This document shows positions 39,533-46,909 of a DNA stretch of 64,000 nucleotides, in pieces. Position 1 is the stretch's first letter. The number at the start of each line of letters is the position of its first letter. This stretch comes from Luteimonas sp. 8-5 (GTDB lineage Bacteria > Pseudomonadota > Gammaproteobacteria > Xanthomonadales > Xanthomonadaceae): NCBI RefSeq assembly GCF_029763755.1, contig NZ_JARUVM010000014.1:20729-84728 (forward strand). The letters run 5' to 3'. The notes under the pieces were generated by a model that saw only the letters and a program-made list of their open reading frames with translations, had not been told where the DNA came from and did not search any database. The position numbers and the translations under genes were made by a program.

Positions 39533-41497
39533 ATGCCTGCGCCCCAGCGAACCAACATTGCCGGCACCGTGCGCCGGCACCCCTGGCTCACCGCGCTGGC
39601 GGTGTTGCTGCTCGCGCTTGCCGTGCTGGTCGCCCTGTGGGACTGGAACTGGCTCAAGGGACCCATCGAACGCCAGGTACAGGCGCGCACCGGACGCAGC
39701 CTGGACATCGGCGGCAACCTCGACGTCGACCTCGGCCGCGTCACCCGCATCAGCGCCGAGCGCGTGCGCTTCGGCAACGCGGACTGGTCCGATGAGAAGG
39801 ACATGGCCAGCACCGACCGGATCGAGTTCGGCGTGCGCGTGTGGCCGCTGCTGCAGCGCAAGCTCATCGTGCCCGACATCCACCTGGCCAAGCCGGAGCT
39901 GCGCCTGGAGAAGACGGCGAAGCAAGGCAACAACTGGAGCTTCCTTTCCGGCGACGACGAAGGCGACAGCGGCTGGAAGGTGCAGTTCCGTCGCCTCTGG
40001 GTCGACGACGGCCGCCTGGTGTTCCTCGACCCGGCCGCGAAGACCGACATCGACGTCGCCGTCGACAGCCTCGCCCAGGCCAAGGACCAGACCGCGCCGC
40101 CGATCGCGGTGAAGGGCGACGGCCACTGGAAGGGAAATCCGTTCACCCTGCGCGGCACGGCCGAATCGCCGCTCGACCTGCAGGATCCGCAAAGCCCGTA
40201 CCGCATCGACGCCCACGCGCAAGCCGGCGCCACCCGCGCGCATGCACGCGGCACCCTGCTCGACCCGCTGCGCCTCACCGATTTCGACCTCAAGCTGGCG
40301 CTGTCGGGCAAGGACCTCGACGACCTGTATCCCCTGCTGGGCGTGGCGTTGCCGCCGTCGCCGCCGTACGAACTCGACGGCAGGCTGACACGCGACATTG
40401 AAGGCAAACAGACCACCTGGCACTACGACGACTTCACCGGCAGGGTGGGCGACAGCGACCTGGGCGGCGACGCCAGCGTCACCACGGGCGGCGCCCGCCC
40501 CTACCTGCGGGCCAACCTGGTCTCGCGCAAGCTCGACTTCGACGACCTCGCCGGCTTCGTCGGCGGTGCGCCGGACACCGGCGACGGCGAAAGCACCAAT
40601 CCCGAGCTCGCGGCGCTGGCGGCGCAGCGCGAAGCCAGCGGCAAGCTGCTGCCGGACACGCCCTACAACCTGGAGAAACTGCGCGCCATGGATGCCGACG
40701 TGCGCTGGAAGGCGCACCGGATCGAAGCGCCGAAGCTGCCGCTGGACGACATGGACGCGCACCTGCTGCTCGAAGCCGGGTTGCTGCGCCTGGATCCGCT
40801 CAACTTCGGCGTGGCCGGCGGCGACATCCGCTCGAACATACGCATGGACGCGCGCGAATCGCCGATCCGCACCCGCGCGGACATCGACGCGCGCAACCTC
40901 GACATCGGCCCGATGCTGCCCGACGTGGAGCTGGCGCAGGATGCCATCGGCAAGCTCGGCGGCGACATCGTCCTTGCCGGCACGGGCAACTCGGTGGCGG
41001 CGATGCTCGGTAGCAGCGACGGTACGGCGGTGGTCGGCATGGGCCGGGGCCAGGTCAGCAACCTGGTGATGGAGCTGGCTGGCCTGGATATCGCCGAAGC
41101 GCTGAAGTTCCTCATCCAGGGCGACCGCAAGATCCCGATCCGTTGCGCGTTCGGCGACTTCGAGGTGCAGGACGGGCTGATGACCGCCAAGGCCCTCGCC
41201 TTCGACACCACCGACACCATGATCGTCGGCGAAGGCACCATCAGCCTGAAGGACGAAACCCTGGACCTCCGGCTGCGCCCGCGCCCGAAGGACCGCAGCC
41301 TGCTGGTGCTGCGCTCGCCGCTGATCGTCGAGGGCACGTTCAAGGACCCGAGCTTCCACCCGGACATGGCGCGCGTCGGCCTGCGCAGTGCGATCGCCCT
41401 GGTGCTCGGCAACATCGCGCCGCCGGCGGCGCTGCTGGCCACGCTCGAACTGGGCCCGGGCGAAGACATCGAATGCGGCGGCAAGTACGCGAAGTAA
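39533..41497 (+). CDS. AsmA family inner-membrane protein
   Basis: 654 aa. One N-terminal transmembrane helix (ALAVLLLALAVLVALWDWNW, about residues 21-40), then AsmA-type sequence: QARTGRSLDIGGNLDVDLG, ADWSDEKDMASTDRIEFGVRV, and a C-terminal AsmA_2 block (IRCAFGDFEVQDGLMTAKAL, VGEGTISLKDETLDLRLRP, RSPLIVEGTFKDPSF). AsmA-like proteins span the periplasm as grooved beta-sheets thought to carry phospholipids to the outer membrane. Start at 39533 chosen because earlier in-frame sequence overlaps prfC antisense-like. The stop is immediately followed by the perfect palindrome. Confidence 0.88.
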   Translation: MPAPQRTNIAGTVRRHPWLTALAVLLLALAVLVALWDWNWLKGPIERQVQARTGRSLDIGGNLDVDLGRVTRISAERVRFGNADWSDEKDMASTDRIEFGVRVWPLLQRKLIVPDIHLAKPELRLEKTAKQGNNWSFLSGDDEGDSGWKVQFRRLWVDDGRLVFLDPAAKTDIDVAVDSLAQAKDQTAPPIAVKGDGHWKGNPFTLRGTAESPLDLQDPQSPYRIDAHAQAGATRAHARGTLLDPLRLTDFDLKLALSGKDLDDLYPLLGVALPPSPPYELDGRLTRDIEGKQTTWHYDDFTGRVGDSDLGGDASVTTGGARPYLRANLVSRKLDFDDLAGFVGGAPDTGDGESTNPELAALAAQREASGKLLPDTPYNLEKLRAMDADVRWKAHRIEAPKLPLDDMDAHLLLEAGLLRLDPLNFGVAGGDIRSNIRMDARESPIRTRADIDARNLDIGPMLPDVELAQDAIGKLGGDIVLAGTGNSVAAMLGSSDGTAVVGMGRGQVSNLVMELAGLDIAEALKFLIQGDRKIPIRCAFGDFEVQDGLMTAKALAFDTTDTMIVGEGTISLKDETLDLRLRPRPKDRSLLVLRSPLIVEGTFKDPSFHPDMARVGLRSAIALVLGNIAPPAALLATLELGPGEDIECGGKYAK

Positions 41498-41555
41498 CAA
41501 AAAGGGGACGGAGGTAATTAAGCGCGCGCGCTTAATTACCTCCGTCCCCTTTTTG
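41498..41555. repeat. dispersed palindromic element, copy 2 (perfect 58-bp palindrome)
   Basis: Every base between the AsmA stop (41497) and the CBS-gene stop (41556) belongs to a perfect palindrome. A 25-base left arm (41498-41522) made of C, five A and GGGGACGGAGGTAATTAAG is followed by CGCGCGCG (41523-41530) and the exact complement of the arm (41531-41555). It shares the 19-base core with copy 1 at 18035-18127. Each strand gives a long GC-capped hairpin followed by five T, so it can act as a bidirectional terminator. Confidence 0.92.
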
Positions 41556-41984
41556 TCAGCCGACGATGTAGCGCTGCAGCTGGTCCAGTTCCAGTTGCTG
41601 GTCCTCGATCACCGCCTTGACCAGGTCGCCGATGGAGACCACGCCGAGCACGCTGTCGCCTTCGACCACCGGCAGGTGGCGGATGCGCCGGTCGGTGACC
41701 AGCTGCATGCAGCGGTCGGTGGTTTCGTCCAGGCCGACCGCGACGACCTCGGCGGTCATGATCTCGCGCACCGGGGTGTCGCGCGAGGAGCGCCCCTGGA
41801 GCACGATCTTGCGCGCGTAGTCGCGCTCGGACACGATGCCGGCGAGCTTGCCGGCCTGCATCACCAGCAGCGCGCCGATGCGCTTTTCCGCCATCAGCCG
41901 GATCGCGTCGATGACCGGGTCGTCCGGCCCGATCGCGAAGACTTCAGGCGCCTTGGCCTCCAGCAACTGCCGTACCGTGCGCAT
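41556..41984 (-). CDS. two-CBS-domain protein
   Basis: 142 aa, two CBS domains filling the protein: the first around IGPDDPVIDAIRLMAEKRIGALLVM, the second around VAVGLDETTDRCMQLVTDRRIRHLPVVEG. CBS pairs bind adenosine nucleotides and regulate partner proteins; no partner domain is attached. Of two ATGs, the second (41984, MRTVRQLLEAK) is preferred because AAGGAG lies six bases before it; for the first (41990) it abuts the codon. The start region overlaps the end of the glycosyltransferase gene by 41 bases in another frame. Confidence 0.9.
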   Translation of the reverse strand: MRTVRQLLEAKAPEVFAIGPDDPVIDAIRLMAEKRIGALLVMQAGKLAGIVSERDYARKIVLQGRSSRDTPVREIMTAEVVAVGLDETTDRCMQLVTDRRIRHLPVVEGDSVLGVVSIGDLVKAVIEDQQLELDQLQRYIVG

Positions 41985-42963
41985 CGCCATCTCCTTCGCC
42001 AGGGGACTGGGGCGAGCATACCCCCGGCTGCCATGCCCGGACCAGATACAGCGGCCGCTGCTTGGATTCCATGTACAGCCGGCCCAGGTATTCGCCGATC
42101 AGCCCCAGCGCCACCAGCTGCACGCCGCCCAGCAACAGGATCACCGCCATCATCGTCGGCCAGCCGGCGACCGGATCGCCCCAGGCCAGCGCCTTGACCA
42201 CGATCCAGGCCGCATACAGGAAAGCCAGCAACGCCGTCGCCACGCCAAGGTAGGTGGCCAGCCGTAGCGGCGCCGTGGAGAAACTGGTGATGCCTTCGAG
42301 GGCGAAGTTCCAGAGCCGCCACAGGTTGAACTTGCTGCGTCCGGCCAGGCGCGGATCGCGCTGGTAGGCAATGGCGACCTGCTCGAAACCGATCCAGCCG
42401 AACAGGCCTTTCATGAAGCGATGGCGCTCGCGCAACTGCCGCAGCGCTGCCAGGGCGCGCGGCGAAAGCAGGCGGAAGTCGCCGGTATCGCGCGGAATGG
42501 GCGTGTGCGACAGGCGCCCGATCACCCGGTAGAACATGTGCGCGGTGCCGCGCTTGAGCGCGCTTTCGCCTGCCCGCCCGGTCCGCGTGCCGTGGACGTC
42601 GTCGTGGCCTTCCCGCCATCGTGCGACGAACTGCGGGATCAGCTCCGGCGGATCCTGCCCGTCGGCGTCGAGGATCATCGCCGCGCCGTCATCGACCAGG
42701 TCGAGGCCTGCGGTAAGCGCCGCCTCCTTGCCGAAGTTGCGCGACAGGCGCAGCAGCGATACGCGCGGATCGGTCGCGGCGATGCCGCGCATCACCTCCC
42801 AGGTCGCGTCGCGGCTGCCGTCGTCGACGTACAGCACGCGCCCGTCGATGCCGTCGCCGGCCAGGTCGTCGAGTACCGCCGCGATGCGCGGGTGCAGCAA
42901 CGGCAGCGATTGCGCCTCGTTGAAGGCGGCGACGACGACGGTCAGGCGGGCGGGGCGATCCAT
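41944..42963 (-). CDS. family 2 glycosyltransferase (GtrB/ArnC-like)
   Basis: 339 aa. GT-A domain with VVVAAFNEAQSLPLL at the N-terminus, VDDGSRD, and the DXD-like ILDADGQDPPELIP near residue 97, followed by GDFRLLSPRAL and two C-terminal transmembrane helices (about residues 240-300). This is the layout of undecaprenyl-phosphate glycosyltransferases such as GtrB/ArnC, which load a sugar onto the lipid carrier. Substrate unknown. The last ~36 residues are a low-complexity tail that overlaps the CBS gene. TAGAAT lies 6 bases before the ATG and overlaps the mtgA stop. Confidence 0.88.
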   Translation of the reverse strand: MDRPARLTVVVAAFNEAQSLPLLHPRIAAVLDDLAGDGIDGRVLYVDDGSRDATWEVMRGIAATDPRVSLLRLSRNFGKEAALTAGLDLVDDGAAMILDADGQDPPELIPQFVARWREGHDDVHGTRTGRAGESALKRGTAHMFYRVIGRLSHTPIPRDTGDFRLLSPRALAALRQLRERHRFMKGLFGWIGFEQVAIAYQRDPRLAGRSKFNLWRLWNFALEGITSFSTAPLRLATYLGVATALLAFLYAAWIVVKALAWGDPVAGWPTMMAVILLLGGVQLVALGLIGEYLGRLYMESKQRPLYLVRAWQPGVCSPQSPGEGDGDAHGTAVAGGQGA

Positions 42964-42969
42964 GGATAG

Positions 42970-42975
42970 ATTCTA
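42970..42975 (-). promoter_or_regulatory. -10-like hexamer of the glycosyltransferase gene, leaderless arrangement
   Basis: TAGAAT on the minus strand followed by six bases and the ATG at 42963. It overlaps the last codon of mtgA. Confidence 0.4.
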
Positions 42976-43701
42976 CCGGTCGAGATAGCCCGGACCGCCG
43001 AGCTGGCGCATCTGCCGCTCGATGTTGCGGGTGCGCCGCTGGACGTACGGACCGGGGTTGCGGGCGTTGTAGCGCCGGGGGCTGGGGAGCACCGCGGCCA
43101 GGCGCGCGCTCTGCGTCACCGTCAGGGCATCGGCGTCGCGGCCGAAGAAGGTACGCGCAGCGGCCTGGACCCCGTACACGCCGTCCCCGAACTCGGCGAT
43201 GTTCGCGTACACCTCCAGGATCCGCTCCTTCGGCCACAACGCCTCGATCAGCAGCGCGTACCAGGCCTCGATGCCCTTGCGCACCCAGCTGCGGCCGCTC
43301 CACAGGAACAGGTTCTTGGCCACCTGCTGGGTAATGGTGCTGCCACCGCGCACCTTGCGCCCGCGCGCATTGTTGCGCCGCGCCTGCTCGATCGCGTCGA
43401 TGTCGAAGCCGTGGTGCTCCGGGAACCGCTGGTCCTCGGCGGCCACCAGGGCCAGCGGCACGTGCGGCGCCATCGCGTCCAGGTCGCGCCAGTCGTAGGC
43501 GGTGCGATAGGCCCAGTCGCCTGCGCCCCATGCTTCGAACTGGCGGGCGGCCATGAAGGCCGAGAACGGCGGGTCCACGAAGCGCAACACCGCGACCTGG
43601 AACACGGTGAAGGCGATGCACAGCAACGGTACCAGCCACAACAGGCGCCGCCAGCGTTTGCGCGGCCGGGAGAAGATCCTGCGTCTGTGCGCTTGCGTCA
43701 T
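42973..43701 (-). CDS. mtgA: monofunctional peptidoglycan transglycosylase
   Basis: 242 aa (E. coli MtgA is 242). A single N-terminal transmembrane helix ([20 protein letters not shown]) precedes a GT51 domain: catalytic Glu in [34 protein letters not shown], and [20 protein letters not shown]. It polymerises lipid II glycan chains and has no transpeptidase domain. It diverges from hslO across 57 bp. The longer frame through hslO is antisense and rejected. Confidence 0.96.
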   Translation of the reverse strand: MTQAHRRRIFSRPRKRWRRLLWLVPLLCIAFTVFQVAVLRFVDPPFSAFMAARQFEAWGAGDWAYRTAYDWRDLDAMAPHVPLALVAAEDQRFPEHHGFDIDAIEQARRNNARGRKVRGGSTITQQVAKNLFLWSGRSWVRKGIEAWYALLIEALWPKERILEVYANIAEFGDGVYGVQAAARTFFGRDADALTVTQSARLAAVLPSPRRYNARNPGPYVQRRTRNIERQMRQLGGPGYLDR

Positions 43702-43758
43702 CGCCCTGCGGTCCCCATCTGTAAGGGTTGCACCACCACCATTATCGGTATTCCCGCC

Positions 43759-44673
43759 ATGCCCGCCACGCCACGCGACCGCGACACCCTCACCCGCTTC
43801 CTGCTGCCCGCCGCGGGCGTCCGCGGGGTGCGCGTGCACCTGGACGACACTTGGGCGCAGGTCCGCGAGCGCGGCAGCGACCTGCCGGAGGCGGTCGTCG
43901 AACTGCTGGGCGAGGCCAGCGCCGCCGCGGCGTTGTTCACCGGCCATGCCAAGGTGGACGGGCGGCTGTCCGTGCAGCTGCGCGGCAACGGCCCGCTGCG
44001 CACCCTGTTCGCCGAATGCACCGCGGCCGGCACCGTACGTGGCATTGCCCAAGCCGAGGGCGATGCACCGCTGCCGCGCGATCTGCGCGCCCTGGGGCGG
44101 GACGCGCTGCTGGCGATCACCATCGAGAACCCGTCGGTGGGTCCCGATCGCGAGCCCGTCCGCTACCAGGGGCTGGTGGCGCTGGAGTCCGAGTCCCTGG
44201 CGGGCGCGTTCGAGGACTATTTCCGCCAGTCCGAGCAGTTGCCGACCCGGCTGCTGCTCGCCGCCGACGCCTCCGCCGCCGCCGGCCTGATGCTGCAGAA
44301 GCTGCCCGGCGATGCCGGCGACGACGATGGCTGGAATCGCGCCGGCGCCCTGTTCGAGACCCTGTCGCCGGCCGAGTTGCTGGCCTGGCCCGCCGGGACC
44401 CTGCTCCAGCGCCTCTTCCACGAGGACGGCGTCGAACTCCTGGGCGAGCGCCCGTTGCGCTTCGGCTGCTCCTGCTCGCGCGAGCGGGTGGAGGCCATGC
44501 TGCAGTCGCTGGGGCGCGAGGAGGCGGACGCCGCCGTGGCCGCCGCCGGCGGCACCGCCCAGGTTCGCTGCGAGTTCTGCGGGCAGCGGTACGCGTTCAG
44601 CCCGGCCGAAATAGAGACCCTGTTCACGGATTTGCCGGTCGCAACCGGAGAGGGCCCTGCCGGGCTCCAATGA
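43759..44673 (+). CDS. hslO: redox-regulated chaperone Hsp33
   Basis: 304 aa. N-terminal folded domain ([32 protein letters not shown]) and the C-terminal zinc switch with [14 protein letters not shown] near residue 238 and [10 protein letters not shown] near 270, giving C-x-C and C-x-x-C separated by about 30 residues. Oxidation releases zinc and turns on the holdase. Start 43759 was chosen because it matches the family N-terminus; upstream frame is antisense to mtgA. Confidence 0.96.
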   Translation: MPATPRDRDTLTRFLLPAAGVRGVRVHLDDTWAQVRERGSDLPEAVVELLGEASAAAALFTGHAKVDGRLSVQLRGNGPLRTLFAECTAAGTVRGIAQAEGDAPLPRDLRALGRDALLAITIENPSVGPDREPVRYQGLVALESESLAGAFEDYFRQSEQLPTRLLLAADASAAAGLMLQKLPGDAGDDDGWNRAGALFETLSPAELLAWPAGTLLQRLFHEDGVELLGERPLRFGCSCSRERVEAMLQSLGREEADAAVAAAGGTAQVRCEFCGQRYAFSPAEIETLFTDLPVATGEGPAGLQ

Positions 44674-44709
44674 AAGGGCCGAAACGGGCCGGCGTTCACG
44701 TTCCGTTGA

Positions 44710-44738
44710 TTGTTAAAGAAACATAAATCCGGTAGATT
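44710..44738 (+). promoter_or_regulatory. promoter of the 44790 gene
   Basis: TTGTTA (44710-44715), 17 bases, TAGATT (44733-44738). Expected +1 near 44745, leader about 45 bases. The same TTGTTA -35 precedes both TonB receptor genes. Confidence 0.6.
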
Positions 44739-44789
44739 GAAATCCAATCCCGGCGGGAACTCGCCCGCGGGGCGGGGGTCACAACCGGC

Positions 44790-45632
44790 ATGACCGCTCA
44801 CTTGCCACGATTGCTGCTCGCTGCGCTGCTCGTCCTGGGTTGCGCCGTGCCCGCAGTGGCGCAGCAGCGCCAGGACAGCACCTGGTTGCCGGTGTGGAAC
44901 AACGCCAGCGGCAAGCTCGAAGCCTACCTCGTGCTGGAGCCCGCCCAGGCCCCGCAGGTCGACAACCGCTGGCGCTTCGGCAACAACTCGCTCGACGCCA
45001 CCTACGGGCTCGAAGCCGGCGACTCGCTGGCCCTGCTGTGCAGCGGCAATGCAGGCAAGGCCCGCGCCCTGGGCAGCCTGCCCAACAATTGCCTGCTGGC
45101 CGCGCTCGGCGACCGCATCGGCGGTAACCGCACCAGCGCCTCTGCCGCTTTCGCCAACCGCAGCGGACGCGTCGGCGTCACCGCCGGCAGCGGCCAGGAC
45201 AGCATTTCGCCGTGGCGGACGCCCGGCCTGCGCAGCCAGGTCGAGGTCAACGACCTCACCGTGTTCGCGCAGAAGAACATCCTCGATGAGGGCTTCGTCT
45301 CGATCGCGGGCACCGTCGCCAAGGCGCGCCTGGTGCCGGCCTCCGAGGCCGCGCCTGCCCTCGCCCGTCGCTGGAGCAGCAAGTCCCTGACCGTCGGCGG
45401 CGGCTACGGCGCGTTCGGTGCCAGCATCGTCGGCCACGTGGTCGATACCCCGGGCCAGCCGGCCTTCGGCGGACTGGGCCTGGGCCTGACCTGGCGCACC
45501 CCGTGGAGCGGCCAGCTCACCGTCGGCGCGGACAACGTCGTGACCCGCGGAAAGAATCCGTTCCTGCCCGGCGACGAGGCCGACGGCGACGGCGGCACCG
45601 TGCCCTACGTCCGGTACGAGCAGGACCTCTAG
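44790..45632 (+). CDS. exported protein of unknown function
   Basis: 280 aa. Signal peptide (LLLAALLVLGCAVPAVAQQ). The mature part is rich in beta-strand-like segments (NRWRFGNNSLDATYGLEAGDSLALLC, SLTVGGGYGAFGASIVGHVV, GGLGLGLTWRTPWSGQLTVGADNVV) and has a single Cys pair (LLCSGN, NNCLLA). The alternating glycine-rich strands could form an outer-membrane or periplasmic beta-structure. No known enzymatic motif was recognised. It has its own TTGTTA-type promoter, like the TonB receptors 2-10 kb away, suggesting envelope function. Confidence 0.65.
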   Translation: MTAHLPRLLLAALLVLGCAVPAVAQQRQDSTWLPVWNNASGKLEAYLVLEPAQAPQVDNRWRFGNNSLDATYGLEAGDSLALLCSGNAGKARALGSLPNNCLLAALGDRIGGNRTSASAAFANRSGRVGVTAGSGQDSISPWRTPGLRSQVEVNDLTVFAQKNILDEGFVSIAGTVAKARLVPASEAAPALARRWSSKSLTVGGGYGAFGASIVGHVVDTPGQPAFGGLGLGLTWRTPWSGQLTVGADNVVTRGKNPFLPGDEADGDGGTVPYVRYEQDL

Positions 45633-45636
45633 CCCA

Positions 45637-45667
45637 TTGCAGGCCGGCGCCATCGGGCGCCTATACT
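45637..45667 (+). promoter_or_regulatory. promoter of the transglutaminase-like/TPR gene
   Basis: TTGCAG (45637-45642), 19 bases, TATACT (45662-45667). Expected +1 near 45674, leader about 40 bases ending in GGAGG (45707-45711). Confidence 0.5.
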
Positions 45668-45715
45668 GCCTGCGTAGGATTGCGCGGGGCAGTCGCGCCC
45701 CGCGATGGAGGCATG

Positions 45716-46828
45716 ATGTTGCGATTGGCGATACTCCTCGCACTTGCCGGCGCCGGAACGGCGCAGGCGGGAGCCCTCCAGCTCGATCCCGGCCCCCTTG
45801 CGCCCACGCAGGCCCGGCAACCGGCATTCCTGACCGCCGAGGCCCAGGCCGCGGCCGCGATGACCCTGCCGCCGGAGTTGCGCGCCGTCGTCGTGGAGCT
45901 CGGATTCGACCGTGGCGTGGCGACCCTGGACCGGGTCCGCAGGCTTTACGAATACATGGTCTCGGAACAGGGGCTGGGCTTGCGCTATCGCGAGCAACCC
46001 ACCCATGGCCTGGCTGAAAGCTACGCCACGCGCGAGGTCAACTGCCTCTCGTTCACGATGATGTTCATCGCGCTGGCGCGGGCCTCGGGCATCGACGCCT
46101 ATGCCCAGGCCTCCAACGACGCCCTGGCCATGCGCGTGCTCGAGGACACCGTCTATCGCGCGCATCACGTCAAGGCCGGCGTCGACATCGACGGCGTGCA
46201 GTACACGGTGGACGTGGGTTGGCGGGCGGTGGTCGCCGAGGAAAAGCCCCGGCGCATCAGCGACGTCGAGCTCGTGGCCCTGCTGCACAACAACAACGCC
46301 GTCGAGCGCCTGCTGGCCGGCGACCTGTCCTCGGCCATGACCGAAACCGGGCGGATGCTGGCCCTGGACTCGGACAATGCCACCATCTGGAGCAATGCCG
46401 GTGTCGTCAACTGGCGCTCCGGCCGTTACCAGCCCGCCGAGCAGGCCTACCTCAAGGCCCTGCAGATCCAGGACGACCACCTGGGCGCCCTCAGCAACCT
46501 GGTGGCGCTGTACCGGACCACCGGCGAGGAACGCCTGGCCGCGCAATACGGCAAGCGGCTGAAGAAGGCCCAGGCGATGGACCCGTTCTCGCAGTTCCTG
46601 CTGGCCGAACAGCTCGTCCGGCAGGGCGCCTACGGCGAGGCGCTGGGACACTACCGCCGCGCGATCAGGCTGCTGCCCAACCAGGCGACCTTCCACCGCG
46701 GGATGGCCGAAGCCTACCGCCAGAAGGGCGACCTGCAGGCGGCGCAACGCGCGCTCCAGCGCGCCGAGTCCATCGAGCTGCGGAAGTATTCCCAGCGCGG
46801 CATCCAGGACGCCGACGCCAACTCCTGA
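45716..46828 (+). CDS. exported transglutaminase-like protein with TPR repeats
   Basis: 370 aa. Signal peptide (LRLAILLALAGAGTAQA). About residues 50-190 resemble a transglutaminase-like/cysteine-protease fold, with Cys in REVNCLSFTMMFIALARASG and His in YRAHHVKAGVDIDG. Three to four TPRs follow (NATIWSNAGVVNWRSGRYQPAEQAYLKAL, FSQFLLAEQLVRQGAYGEALGHYRRAI, FHRGMAEAYRQKGDLQAAQRAL). The family is known but poorly understood; a role in periplasmic protein or peptidoglycan handling is only a guess. The second of two adjacent ATGs (45716) is better spaced from GGAGG; 45713 is the alternative. Confidence 0.75.
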   Translation: MLRLAILLALAGAGTAQAGALQLDPGPLAPTQARQPAFLTAEAQAAAAMTLPPELRAVVVELGFDRGVATLDRVRRLYEYMVSEQGLGLRYREQPTHGLAESYATREVNCLSFTMMFIALARASGIDAYAQASNDALAMRVLEDTVYRAHHVKAGVDIDGVQYTVDVGWRAVVAEEKPRRISDVELVALLHNNNAVERLLAGDLSSAMTETGRMLALDSDNATIWSNAGVVNWRSGRYQPAEQAYLKALQIQDDHLGALSNLVALYRTTGEERLAAQYGKRLKKAQAMDPFSQFLLAEQLVRQGAYGEALGHYRRAIRLLPNQATFHRGMAEAYRQKGDLQAAQRALQRAESIELRKYSQRGIQDADANS

Positions 46829-46858
46829 GTTTTTTTAAAAAACCTTCGGCCAAAAAGA

Positions 46859-46890
46859 ATGCCGGCGCTTTCGCGCCGGCATCCTTTTTT
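46859..46890. terminator. bidirectional intrinsic terminator
   Basis: A 10-bp stem (46859-46868 with 46873-46882, ATGCCGGCGC/GCGCCGGCAT) with a four-base loop is followed by CC and six T on the plus strand. On the minus strand it is followed by TC and five T. It serves the convergent TPR and TonB-receptor genes. Confidence 0.9.
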
Positions 46891-46909
46891 ACAGCAGTGA
46901 AGCTTTGGA

